This document shows positions 34,680-47,027 of a stretch of 64,000 nt of DNA, piece by piece. Position 1 is the first letter of the stretch; every line of letters begins with the position of its first letter. This DNA comes from Ustulina deusta. Taxonomy: Eukaryota > Ascomycota > Sordariomycetes > Xylariales > Xylariaceae. Location: the NCBI GenBank assembly GCA_023159155.1, contig JAJNNX010000006.1, positions 496,001-560,000 on the forward strand, given 5' to 3'. The notes below the pieces were generated by a model. It did no database searches. It was given only the letters and a program-made list of their open reading frames with translations, and was not told where the DNA came from. A program made the position numbers and the translations under genes.

Positions 34680-37600
34680 AAGTCTAAAAAGGTATACGCG
34701 GCTTATACAAATCTAAAAAATTTATTTTAGTTATTCTGTTATTATATATTAAATAAAATAAATAAAAATAAATAAGCAATATCTGGGGCTAAATAAATAA
34801 CTTGGTTATTTTTTATTAATTTTTTATATAGTTTTTATATTTAGAGGTATTATAGTACTTTAATACATTAAAAAATAAAAAAGTATATATAAATAAATTA
34901 ACGCTTTATTTTTTAAAAACTTGCTTAAAAATATTCTAAATTATATACTAATTTAAGTTTAAGAATAAGATTAGTTATAAAACCTTTAAAGTGTTTTTTT
35001 TTATTTATTTAGGTTAAGTTGTTGTAGTACGCATTAAAAAGTTTAATTAATATATTATTTTTAAAAATATATATATATTTATCTTTTTAATAGATTAAAT
35101 AATTTTTAATTAAATTAAAAAAAATATAGCAAAGCTTATAATTGCAAAGCTATCCTTTAAGTATAAGTTTTTAGCAAGTCTAATAGGGTTATTTTTTTAG
35201 CTTAGGTTATTAAGTATAAGCGTTGCCTAAGTACAAAATAACTAATGCTATATTACTACTAATATATTTAGCGAAAATTTAACTATATAACCTATAATTT
35301 AATTAAAAAACTAATAGTATATTTAAAATTAGGTTTATATTTTTAGATATTAATTTTTCTGCTAATTTATTTTTGCTTGTAGTATAGTTTTTTATTATAA
35401 TAGTATTTTTAAGCGAGCTTTTTAGCCCGCTTAGTAGTTATACTAGCGTTAGCGTACTTAATTTTATTGCTAATTTTATAACTAAAAATGTTGCAAAAGT
35501 TATTAATAATTTTTTTAAGCGTACTAAAAATTAAAAAACCTAATGTTTGCTATTTAAAGCGTATTATAAATAGCTGTTTAAACATATATTTTGTTTTAAA
35601 AATATTATTTTATAATATTTGTTTATTGCTATTATAATTTATTTTATTACTAGTACTAAAAAAGCTTATAAAAATTAGATTAGCGCTATTTATTGCTTAG
35701 CGTTCTAGTAAATTAATATAATGCTTATTATTGCTATTAAATATAGCAAAAATATTATTTTATATGTTTTTACTGCTATTACTAATCTAATTACGGTTTA
35801 AATTATTTTTTTAATATAGCTTGGCTAAACATAAATATTTAATATTAAAAAAAATGTTTTTAGATCTTTTTTTATTTTTATTAATATAAATATATACTTA
35901 AGAGTAAGCTTAAAACTTAAAACTATAAAACTATTAAATTGCTAATATATATTTGTATTTAAAACTAAAAGATCTAGTTAGAAATCTAGGCTAGCAAGTA
36001 TAGCTATATTTTTTTTAGTTCTAAACAAGCTTTAAACTTAAAGTTTAAAGCAGTATTATAAAGCCCTAGCTTTTATATAGCAGTTAGGCTTTTTACTATT
36101 AATAAGTTATATGTTATATAAAAATAACAAAAGTTTTAATAAAATTTTACGTTTTTATATATATTGTAATTTTTTTTGCTTTATTAACTGTTTTAGTTTA
36201 GTTATATAGCTACTTTTAAACATAAATACTAAATTTTTATTTTAGATCGCGTAAAATTTAACTAAATATAGTTTAAAATTATTTATATTTTTATTAATTG
36301 TTTAGAAATCTTTATTGCTATATAGCTTTTATTATAAAGCTATATTTATAACTATTATTAACTTAAATTTTTATTTAAAATAGCTTTTATTAATAATATT
36401 AAAAATATTTTTAAAACTATTATTTATATTAATAGCAAAACAATATTTTAAGCTATACATTATTATTTAATTTAATTTCTAATTAATAAAAAAAGATTTA
36501 ATTTAACAAAAACAAAAAAAACTATTACTAAATATAATATTAATGTTTAACCAGCTAATAAAAATCGAATTTATAATAAATTTAATTGCTTTAATACCTT
36601 AATTTATATTATATTTATAATTATTATGTTTAGTATAAGTTTTTACTTACTTAACATTAAACGGGTTATTTAATATAATCTATTTATTTAGCTTAGTATT
36701 ATAAATATTTAGCAATATATTAAACAAGCTATATATAAAATTAAAGGTTAAGGTATTGCGTATATTTTTATACTTTACTGGATTTTTGATTATTTTAATA
36801 CAAATAATTAGTTACCTAGAGCTTTCCTTTGTGCGTATAGGCGCTAGAAAAAACAACCTTTCTAGCCTTGTTTAGCTAACAATTTTAAAAAAATATCTTT
36901 AGTAGAGCTAGATACTAATAATATTAATAGTAATATAGTAAGCAATGCTAGCAATATAAACAGTTTTATATTTTATAATTTTTGCTTTAAATAAGCTTAA
37001 ATAAAAACTAATTTTATAAATTATACTTTTTTTAGCGCAAATAGTATCAAATAGTCTAAAGCTAATATATTTAAACATAAAAAACTTAACTTAAATATCC
37101 GATTTTTTTTTAATTCGATTTATTTTTATTAATAAGCTTTAAAGTTTTTCTAAAAGCTTAATAATACTAATCTTAAATATAAATGCTTTATTAATTATAG
37201 CTAGTATTATAATTACTATAATAATAATATAAAACTTATACCTACTTTAAGCCTTTTTTTAAAACTAAGTAGTAAAAAACCTAACGCTAATTTTTTTATA
37301 GCTATAGCTTTATAGTAGATTTTTATATAATATATAGAAAAAGTTTAAAAACTAGTTATAAATGTTTGTTTTAAGCTTATTAGTAAAATATTTATAAAAA
37401 TATATTTTTAATATATTATTACGCAATAATTTTTTAATAGCAAAAAATATATTAAATTTACTATAAGCTTTTTAAATTTTTAAAGCTTTATTATTATAAT
37501 ACTTTTGTTTTGCGATTAAAAGTTTTTTAATACTAATAAAAAAGCATTAATTAAAATATACTATAATATTTTTTTTAAACTTTTTATACGCTAGAATAAA

Positions 37601-38227
37601 AGTTATATTTAGCGAGCTAATAAAAAAGCTTATAATAGAGCTACGATTTATACCCGAAATAAAATTCTATAGAAAGAAAGAGTTTGTACTACTTCTAGTA
37701 TAAAGATTTTTTTTAGTACGTGTGTCCGAAATAATAAAAATAATAATAATTAAGAACTAAAAAAAAAAAAAAAATTAGCTAATTAATAATAAAAATTATT
37801 ATAGCTAGAAAACAAATAATTTAATATATAATTAACTAGCTATTAAATTAAGCGTACTATAATATATAAAAATTAAGCTTATTTAGTTAGATTATTATAT
37901 TTTATATATATTTATTAAAAATAATAATAAAAATTAAATTTAATAGTTTATATATAAGCTAAGGTTATTTATAATATTATTTATATTATTATTATTGTTT
38001 TTATTTTTGTTTATTTTATTATTTTTAAATAACTGCTTTAAAGAGTAAACCTATATATTAGGCAATAGTACTAATAAATTTTCTTGTTTTTGCTGGATTT
38101 TAGCTAATATTTATAACTTTTTATTTATTTATTGCTTAGCGCTAGTTTGCTAAGTTATTAATATAGCCCGGAATCAAAATTGTAATTTTAATATATTTAA
38201 AAGGCTAGTAGATATATTTTGTATAGT

Positions 38228-38340
38228 AAAAAATAGAAAAGGAGGCAGAAGCAGTAGAAAAAGTAGAAAAGAAAAAAAAGAAAAAAAAAAAGAGGCAGAA
38301 ATAAAAACAGAAATAAAAACAGAAACAAAAGTAGAAAAAG
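38228..38340 (+). repeat. Polypurine tract in the AT-rich block
   Basis: Over 100 bases almost purely A/G (with a few C) on the + strand: GGCAGAAGCAG, GAAAAAGTAGAAAAG, long A/G runs, then CAGAAATAAAAA-type repeats. Its strand asymmetry contrasts with the strand-balanced surroundings. Confidence 0.8.
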
Positions 38341-38819
38341 ATATAACTATATAAATATACTATTAGCTAATATATTTTGCTAGTAAACTTAATATAAACT
38401 TATAGTTGCATTTTTTTTTTAGCTGTTATAAATATAGCTAGCGTACGCTTTTTTATAGCTATTTATATATATATTTTATAAATTTTTGCTATTAGCGCAG
38501 CGCAAATACTTTTATTATAAAGTAGTACTTAAGACTTACTACAAAACAGTTCTTATATTTTTATTAGTGCTTGTAGCGCTAAACAGAAAATTAAATTTGC
38601 TTTTATAAGCGCTTTATAGCTTGTATTATAGCAGCTGGACAGCTAGAAAGTTAAAAAAAAAGGCAAAAAAAAAAGCGGTTAGTAAAGTAATATATTAGCG
38701 CTGCATAACTTTATAACTCTAGCGGATAACTTTTTATATAGTTTTAGTAGCTAAATATTATAGTAGGTTAGATAATATTAATATTTAAATAAAGGTTAAA
38801 ATATATCTTGCTAGTAATA

Positions 38820-38885
38820 GGCGTAGCAGCAGCAAAAGCAAAGATATAATAGCAGTAGTAGTAGTAGTAGCAGCGGCAGCAAGTC
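38820..38885 (+). repeat. AGC/AGT trinucleotide array in the AT-rich block
   Basis: GCAGCAGCA, then AGCAGTAGTAGTAGTAGTAGC, then AGCGGCAGC. The GC-containing triplets stand out from the flanking AT sequence. Confidence 0.85.
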
Positions 38886-38929
38886 TAGGATATTATAAGG
38901 GTTATAATACCCCGAAGGGCTAGCATTAG

Positions 38930-39064
38930 ATATATTATTATTATTATTATTATTATTGTTACTATTGCTGTTGCTGCTACTAATAATAGTAATAGTAATA
39001 GTAATAGTAATAGTAATAGTAATAGGGGTGGTGGTGGTAGTGGGAGTAGCGGCAGCAAAGGTAA
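38930..39064 (+). repeat. Compound microsatellite (ATT)n-(GCT)n-(AATAGT)n-(GGT)n
   Basis: Successive simple arrays: about nine ATT units, GCTGTTGCTGCT, about six AATAGT hexamers, then GGTGGTGGTGG and GGCAGC. Together they form a G-containing island about 135 bp long inside the AT-rich block. Confidence 0.9.
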
Positions 39065-39213
39065 TAATATTAATAAAGCAGTAGCTATAAATAGCTAGGA
39101 ATATATGCTATAATACACTTAAATAGAGCTTTAAAACATTTTAAGTATGCTAAATATACTATAGTAGAAAAGAATACTAAAAAGATCTATGTTATAATAT
39201 ATTATAATATTTC

Positions 39214-39278
39214 AAAGCTTAATTTAAATATATTATAGTATACTATACTTTTTTAAAGCTTAATTTAAGTATATTATA
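39214..39278 (+). repeat. Duplicated 24-bp motif in the AT-rich block
   Basis: AAAGCTTAATTTAARTATAT with TATA following occurs at 39214-39237 and again at 39255-39278, differing at a single A/G position. The difference is a transition, as expected from RIP-type mutation of duplicated DNA. Confidence 0.75.
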
Positions 39279-42200
39279 ACAAATAAAAAAAATATTAGCT
39301 AATTAATGCTATATTAACTATATAACTATAATAGCTATAAATATCTACTTAAAGTTAATGTACTATAGCACACTTAAATAATTAAGCCTATAAGTCTAGA
39401 GTGCTATAGCATATATAACTAACTAATATAACTAACTAAACTACTCTAAAGTACTAAGGTCGCCTAGACCAACTTTTTAGAAATTATTAAGCTTGTTAGT
39501 ATTAAAAAAACGCTATTTTTTATTTCTTTAATTAATAATTTTATCCTAAGTACTACCCCTAGCTAGGCTAGGCATAAAATACTAAACAGCCTTATCTTTT
39601 TTTAAAATAACGTTATTAAAATTACTAACTTTGTTTAAAAGAGTTTTCTAACTATGCTAGTAAATATTTTTAATATTAAATACCTTAAGTTATAGCGTAT
39701 GTTTAGTTATACTATTTTTAAATAGCTTATAAGTATAGGAAATAATATTAATAGTAATATTTCTAAATATATAAGTTTTTTTAAAGTAAATATTAAAAGT
39801 GCTTTTAATAGATTTTTGAATAACGGCTAAATAGCTATTATTAAAAGCTAGGCAAATAAATATAGCTATAATATTATAAGTTAAGTTTTTGTTATGCTTA
39901 ATATTAAAAGCGTAGCTAATATTAATATGTTTTAAAAATAGGTCGATAGGCTTATAACTATTGCTAGTAGTAATATAATAAATAAGACTTTTTTAAAAAA
40001 TAATATTATAAGTTTTTTTGTTAGAAATACTTTTGTAAAGTAGCTAAACAAAATATAACATTTTTAAACTATAGTTTAAAAAGCAACCTTTTTAAAAAAA
40101 AATCAAAAGCTAAAAAATCATGTTTTTTAGTATGTTAAAATCTTTATAACGAACAGCTTTATAAATAATTAATAAGATTTTAATAGTTTATATTAGCTTG
40201 TAATAATTATAGAACTTAGTATTAATATTATTAATAAAAATACTAGAATATTTGCTAGTTTATTTATTAAATATAAAAATAGTTAACTAGATATTATTAA
40301 AAACTGTATTTAAAATATTAGGATTAGTTATAATAAAAAACTTTTAAACTAAATTAATATTAATATTTTTGTTGTAAAAAATAAGAAAGCTTTTATTACG
40401 AAGTTTTTTTATTATAAACGCAAAAATATAAAATATAAAATTATAAATTAATAAAAAAATTATTTAATAATACTTAATATTTTTTTTATTAATATGCTTT
40501 AAGCGTTAAAAAAATTTAATATTTACTAAAATAATAGCGCTTGATTAGACCTTACTATTATTAGTATTTTAAAAAATACAAAAAAATATTTTAATATAAT
40601 TAAGCTTAATATAAAAAAAAGCTAGAACTAGAAATATTTATTTTTTATGTTTTTAAAGCTTGCTAGCTTTAGATTATAAATGTTTAATATAGTAGATAAA
40701 AAAAATAGTTTTTTAGTTGCTATATATAAAAGTTAATTAATTATTATATTTTTTAAATTTGAAGTAGTATTATTAAAGTTTTTTATAAATTTTATAAATG
40801 CTTAAATATATAGATTAGTTAGTTAGTTATATTATAGTACGTTATTAAAAATATAATAATAACTTGCTATTAATTGTTTTTTTGTTTTTAAAAATTGTGC
40901 TAATTTATAAATATAAGCTATTTATATATTTAATATATTTAATTTTAAGAAACTTGGGCAATTTTTTAAACTTAAAAAAATTTTTAATTAAAAATTTTAT
41001 AAAATATTAAAAAGCTTTATTAAGTAATAGTTTTTTTAAAATAAAGTATTTTAAAATTATTGCTTTTATAAAAAATTGTTTTAGATTAAGAAACTTTTGC
41101 GAAAGTAGGCCGTATAATAAGAGGCAAGCTATAAAACAAGCAGTAGTTAAATTAACAAAATAATTTTGCTTATTTTTAGCTAACTTTTAGACTTTATTTA
41201 TAAAATTAAAATTATTATAAATAATAATTTTATTAAAATTATAAGTAGCTATTTTAATATTATTTTAAGTTATGTTTAATATTTTAATAAATAGTTTATT
41301 AAATATTTAATATAAAATAATAATATTTAAGTTAATAAAAATATTTATAATATATTGTAGTGTTTTATTTACTAATATATAAAAGTTTAATACCTGGCAA
41401 AAAAACATACTAGTATTTTAAGCATATTTTTTTATTAGAACAAAAAAAAATAAATAAGCTTCCGAACTAATATTTTTATTATTTAAGACTTTAGTAATAT
41501 TTTTATATATTATTTGCTAATTCTAAAAAAACTAAGAAATTAAACATATAAGCTTAAGTGTTTTAAACTTTAGTACTTTTTAAGCGCTATTAAAAGTTTT
41601 TTAAAGCTAAGCTATACTATAAACTTATATAATTATAGTAAGCTAATCTAGTTAAGTTTTATATAGCTTGAAATTAGCAAAAATAAGCTTAGTAAATAAT
41701 ATATAAAGCTTTTAGTAAAACTAATAAGTAGTAATAGTTCTAGATTTATAAAAAGCTATAATATTAACTTTATAGGTTTATAAAGCTTTACAAATATTAT
41801 TATTTAATAAAATATTTGCTAAAAATATAATATATTTTTTATAGCGCAAAACATTTCTAAACTAACCTAAGCTATAATAAAACCTTTAATATTATACTGC
41901 TTTATTTTATATAAAAGATTGCGAGCTTAGCGTATGTTTTTTTAGTTATATAATTAATGCCAAAATTAAACGGTTTAAGTAATAATATTATTATTATTTT
42001 TATTATTATAATATAGATTATTGTTGCTTTTATTTTTGCTTTTATTATTTTTAGCGTTATTAAGAAATAATAATTTAAAAAATAAAATAGAAGTAATATA
42101 TAGCGCACAAAGTATTAATTAATAGTTAATAAAAGTAATATTTAAAAGTTCCAAGAACTTAGGACCACTTTGAAAAGAAAACGCTATTTTGGTCGAATTT

Positions 42201-42430
42201 AAATAAAATATAATAATTCTAGTATTAAAAAATAGCTAGAGTAATTTTTTCTAAAATAGCAGAAGCAGAACGTAATATATCTATTGCATGTTAAAAAAAC
42301 CTAGTATTTTAGTTTATACTAGCTGTATTAAAGTATAGCATATATTTACTTGCGATTAGGTCCGTATTAAGTATTTAGACTAGCTACGCGTTGCTTAAGT
42401 AGAAAAATTAGAAAAAAATATGATTAGTCA

Positions 42431-42994
42431 GAAATTCAGGCTAGTAGGGCCATGTACCATCAGCTACAATAAAAACGCGCTAGCTGGTCTGAGCGCTGAG
42501 ATAAGTTATTTTGGTGTCGACTCTAGTAAAGACAGAAATCAACATTAGACGATAATTGCAGGAGGTTTGTTGGTGTACTGGATACATTATACCTACCTAC
42601 TACATATGTGTACCCTGTCAGACCCCGTTAACCGCATATCTTACCCCCATGGCCCGACGGGAGTTTCATGACGGGTCGTTTCTCTCTCCCACTCTACCTA
42701 CATTTCCTACCTAAGTATTCTATTCCTAGCAACGTTAAGCCACTTACTCTGCCCGTCGCTCGCTTTGGTTCCATAGATCACTTGGTCTGCAGCTCTAACG
42801 CTTGTAAGTCATTCTATGCTCCACGCTGCACACCATGAGCGCCAAGAGTCTGATCTTGAGATGGCTGGTGGCTGATGACTGCTGGCTGCAACCACGCACC
42901 CGAATCCTTCGGCAATGAAATAAGCTCAGGTCATCGTCTCTGGCCAGTGAAAGGCAGTACAGCCCTAATAGAGCTAATAAGCGCGGCAGGCAAC
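42431..42994. other. Right flank of AT-rich block and promoter of the phosphatase gene
   Basis: Composition returns to normal over about 100 bp. Contains TACCTACCTA-type motifs near 42592 and 42697. No separate gene. Confidence 0.5.
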
Positions 42995-45474
42995 ATGGCA
43001 ACAAGAGATGGCCCTAGCTTTGCAACGAGTGGCCTACCATCCCCTCCCTTCCTCTCCATCCCAGGGCTCCCTAACTTCAGAGATGCTGGAGGCTACGAGG
43101 TGATATCCGATTCGCCTAGCATACCCTCTGCAGATGGGAAACGAAGGGTCAAGATTTTTAGACGAGGTATCCTCTTTAGGTCATCAGAGGTTGGTATTTT
43201 GTCGTCTTGGATCCCACATTTCGAAGTATTCCGGGAGCAAGAGTTGCCTAATTATTGACACCTGATTCTCGAGTAGCCCTCCAGACTAACAGACGCTGGG
43301 GCCGCACAATTAAGCCAACAGCTTGGTATTAAATTAGTCTACGATCTACGTTCCACCGTCGAGATCGCCCGGAGTCTTGATTCTGGTCACGGGTTCCCCC
43401 TTCGTGAATGGGAGGGTTCTGAGCGCAAGTTCGTTCCTGTCTTCTTGGATCAGGATTACTCGCCGGAAGCCTTAGCTCTACGGTACAAGAACTATGCTTC
43501 CGAGAGCGATGAGGTGAGTCACTCCTCTCACTTTTAAGAGCATAATACCACCGTTGCCGCCTATCTCTTATTTATGTCGATGATTTGATGTACCCCTTTT
43601 CTCTCTATAACTCGTTGGCGTTTCGAGTTGTTGCAAGGGCGGGACTTCATTCGGTACCAATTTTGGCAGTAGTGTCAATAGATGCACGAGACTTCTTCTT
43701 GATGCATCGTGCTAATAATGTACGGTACTTTCTCTGCGCCTTCTTCGAGCATGCATTCTCGGTGGCGAAAATGGAACCGTTTCATTTCCGAATGTGTCAG
43801 ACCCGAACCAACAACGGGCGACAAGGTAACATGGAACCAGACCTATGAAAGCGTGGTCCGAGAGAAACAATCATCTAGTAGCAAGTAGCACCAAGATGAA
43901 ATGTCGTCTGGCCCGCAAGCATAATGTGACCCGAGAGCAGTAAGGCTTTCGGCTTCTCCGATGGCGTGCGTCCGGGTTGTGGGCTCTGCCGTATGGAAAG
44001 TTTGCAACGCACGAACTACAACGTAGAAATTAAATGTGCCTAGCCGCCCGATGTCTAGTGACGTCATATCAGATGACAGGCCGCATTCCCATTTCCTTTT
44101 CTATCATTCAAGTCTACCTCCGCTTTTCTCAATATATATCGAAGATGTGGCGGTGTCAGCTCGTCTGTCGTAAGCCCAATCTACGCATTTCGCGCACCAT
44201 ACTAAATCAGCTAATCCCGGGCACTAATCAAGACGCCAGGGCTTCATCGAAGCATACAAGGATATTCTCAACGCTGCTACAGACCCAGCCAATGAGTTCC
44301 AGCCCTTCAAGACGATTCTGGGCCACTTGGCTGCAGTCCCCGTTGCCTCTTCCCCGCTAGTTCCATCGCCGTGCCTTGTCCATTGCACAGCAGGCAAGGA
44401 CCGCACAGGTGTTGTCGTTGCGCTAGCCCTCAGCTTATGCGGTGTGCCGGACGACGCCGTCATTCATGAATATAAGTGAGTAGAGTCTACTGGTTCACTG
44501 TGGACTTTAGCCCCCTTCCGAAACACTTCCCCCCTAGGTGACCGAGGAGCTGCGACGGCCTTAAAATTTGCTAACCCATGTGTCTTCCCGCGAATAAGCC
44601 TGACCGAAATCGGGCTGCACTCTCGCCTGGAAGAGCTCGTGAAACATGTTTCAAGCAACCCAAAGATCGGCATTGATGTCGAGGGAGCAAGGCGGATGGT
44701 CGGTGCCAGGTACGTTCTTATCCACATTCACATCGTACTCCGCCCTCTCTGCTTTCACATCTGTTATTACTCTCATATCGAAATCCGCCGTCCCAATCCT
44801 GGCCTTCCTCGTATCCCACAGCTCCACATCCAGAATTTGTGTTTGGGGGTAGACGTAGTGCTGTCTGGTTGGAAGATGTTAACAGGACCGATCCCTGATT
44901 TGGGGTCCATGAAGTAAGATGAACAGAGATGTGGCGAAAGAAAAGCGAACGTGAAATAGGTGAAAAAGACCTTGACTCCACAGATTGAGTCTGGGCAGAC
45001 ATACGGCTGTAGGACTCACATCGCGCTAGGAGATGTCGATATGTCCTAGTCTCACCCTTTTCTACAAATAGGCTCTCTTGCCGGGGCCAAATGCTGAATA
45101 TGTTCACATTCGGCCCGGGTTCAATGCCTCCCACACGCGATGGTCAATGGGTCGGAGGGCGAACCTCGACGGGCCATGTTGAGAAATATGGCCGTGGTCA
45201 ACCTTGCCTAATGAACACCATCTGATTCCATCAAGTCTTCGCTCCGCCTCTCTTCTCTTCCACAGCTAGATCCACTAACAGCATAGAAACCCATCTAACC
45301 AAGACGTGTTCTAGGAAAGAGGCGATGCTAGGCACCTTAGCCTGGATCCGGGCGCAGTACGGTTCCGTCGAACAATGCATCCTCGACCTAGGTATCCTCA
45401 CACCCGAAGGCATAGCCCAGTTGAGGAAGAACTTGATCGTTGAAGCCGATGAAGATGAAGTGGTCCGGTGGTAG
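42995..45474 (+). CDS. PTP-like Tyr/Ser phosphatase (Y_phosphatase3 family)
   Basis: Five exons: 42995-43193, 43293-43513, 44240-44475, 44599-44709 and 45315-45474; 308 residues. Evidence in order: LPNFRDAGGY near residue 26; RRGILFRSSE; DAGAAQL...LGIKLVYDLRSTVEI; FVPVFLDQDYSPEAL; the catalytic loop HCTAGKDRTG (nucleophile Cys189, Arg195); then ARRMVGAR and a C-terminal GTLAWI...YGSVEQCIL helix pair. Family members dephosphorylate protein or small phosphate esters; the substrate here is unknown. ATG 42995 has a good context (CAACATGGC); the frame is open further upstream to 42875. The first donor (GTATTT at 43194) is the weakest call. Introns 2 (726 nt) and 4 (605 nt) are much longer than the others (99 and 123 nt). 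All other junctions preserve frame and family motifs, so the gene looks functional. Confidence 0.88.
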
Positions 45475-45809
45475 GAGCATGTTAGGCGCAGAAGCTAACG
45501 GAACGAGAATATGTGACGCGATATGATGGAATGCGAGATGACGGGTTGAAAGGGTATATATATCTATGCATATTGTATACACATCAGGCTCAGGATAGAA
45601 AGATAGATACAAGACATCTATACATAGAGGGGGCGGTCGATTGCCAGCTGAATTCGCTACGCCAACTTCGCGCCGGGGTGTCGGTTAAGTGTCCGCTTCC
45701 GTATTTCAAGACCGGAATGTAAGCATGCTCCACCTAGGGACATTATTTGCCCGAACACCATAATACACTGTTGATACAAAGATCCACGGCTCTACTTATC
45801 AGGATCCGA
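45475..45809. other. Convergent 3' spacer
   Basis: Short region between the stop codons of the phosphatase (+) and mS45 (-) genes; a TATATATATC run near 45556 may be part of 3' processing signals. Confidence 0.5.
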
Positions 45810-47027
45810 TCATGGTACTGAAGTAGGGATCTTGAGCTCGTGGCCCTTGGACCTGTCGTCGTGCGGCGTACCGTATCGCCAGCCCACGGCGCCACGAGAT
45901 CTGCCCTTCGGGCCGACATTCTCTGAGTTGAACTGCTTAAACCGGAATTCGAAGCGTTCGGTGTTGACACGGGTGGTCAATTTCTCTTCGAAAGCGGCCT
46001 TGGCTACCTGCTTCTCGGCAGCCTTGCGCTCGGATTCCATCACAGCTTGCTTGAAGCGCTCAGACGCTTCCCAGAGCGGAAGACCTTGCTCGACTTCTTT
46101 CTCCATTTGTATGAGTTCCGGATGTGGCACTCGCTTGTCCGCAGACAGCAATGTGGGGTGGAAGGCTTTGGCAGCGTCCTCTCTTGTGAAATGCCGCGAC
46201 TCAGAAGTCGGCCAAAAGATCTGTTGCATGGTATAGGGATGTACGTGGAGCTCGTTAATAGGCTCGTACGGTGCACTCGCCTGATCGGGATTGAGGCGAT
46301 ACTTGGGAAGCATTGATAACACAGCCTTAGCATAGGGCTTCGCTAGTGGTTTGCCCTGCCCAAGAAGAAAGCAAGTATCAGCGGGGAAGCGTCCAGATAG
46401 GGGTTTCCAGTGGGACAGCGAGGAATTTGGTAATTGAGATCAGAGAGGCTCGCAACAGCAGTTTGTAACCATGTAGATGTCTTCAAGACTTATCGAATTT
46501 GGTGTGTTGAAATCATCATATCAATAATGGAGGAGTGGAAAGCATGAACAAATACCACAAAACCAGCTTACCTTGGCTATCCAATCCTTCTCGACCTCCT
46601 TCAACCGCACAATAGCAGCGACTCTGCGAATATCGATGCCGAACTCGGCAGAAACGCCCTTGATAGTCTCACCCTCACGCATGATCTTCTCCCATATCAG
46701 CTCACGCGCCTTCTCGTCGAGGACTTTGGCGCTTTTGAAATATTGGTTGTGGGGAAAAGGCCTGTCGGCGTTGTTGTCTTCCCGTCCTCCCAGCAAGTAT
46801 GTAGGTTGATCACTGGTGTGTCTGCGGTATATACGCCCACTTTTCCTTTCCCATTCTCTAAACAGACGACGGGATTTGGTAAATTTCGACCGGCTCGCTG
46901 TTGTCGAGAAGCTGGCGACGACGACAGGGACCTGCAACGGCTGCGCTGTCCAGCGCGCCGCACCGGCACCAGCCCTTATTATCAAGGAGGAGCCGGCGAC
47001 AGGCGATGTCGGTAGTAGTGGTGGCAT
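45810..47027 (-). CDS. MRPS35: Mitochondrial small-subunit ribosomal protein mS45 (Bot1p family)
   Basis: Exons 47027-46572 and 46355-45810, with a 216-nt intron (46356-46571, GTAAGC donor, GCAG acceptor, phase 0); 333 residues. The first 50 residues are Arg/Ser/Ala-rich and end in SFSTTASRS, a typical mitochondrial presequence. The Bot1p domain follows: RRLFREWE, TYLLGG, RPFPHNQYFKS, VSAEFGIDIRRVAAIVRLKEVEKDW joined across the splice to GKPLAKPYAKAV. After these come INELHVHP and the FTREDAAKAFHP segment. The C-terminal half is a charged helix (ASERFKQAV...EKQVAKAAFEEKL) ending in GAVGWRYG. In yeast the orthologue Mrps35 is a structural protein of the mitoribosomal small subunit, and S. pombe Bot1 links it to respiration. 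Length and motif order fit a complete gene. Confidence 0.92.

Larger units (their letters stand above)
34680..42430. repeat. RIP-like AT-rich block (degraded repeat DNA), no genes
   Basis: About 7.75 kb in which A and T dominate overwhelmingly. TpA is extremely common, CpA and TpG are rare, and stop codons fill all six frames; only one short meaningless frame (41902-42108) exists. The remaining C and G sit mostly in GC steps (AGCT, GCTA). This bias is what repeat-induced point mutation (CpA to TpA on both strands) leaves in Pezizomycotina, so the block is most likely one or several nested, dead transposons. No reverse transcriptase, integrase or transposase can be read. The edges are fairly sharp on both sides (34.68 and 42.43 kb). 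The composition was judged by eye. Confidence 0.85.

Noticed and set aside
38820..39064. CRISPR-like or satellite array
   Set aside because: Repeats are contiguous simple microsatellites without unique spacers, in a eukaryotic genome.
41902..42108. 68-codon frame in the AT-rich block
   Set aside because: Ile/Lys/Leu composition dictated by A/T richness; no similarity to any transposon protein.
43585..43848. Separate small gene inside phosphatase intron 2
   Set aside because: No domain, no good start context, and no splice-compatible borders; better read as intron expansion.
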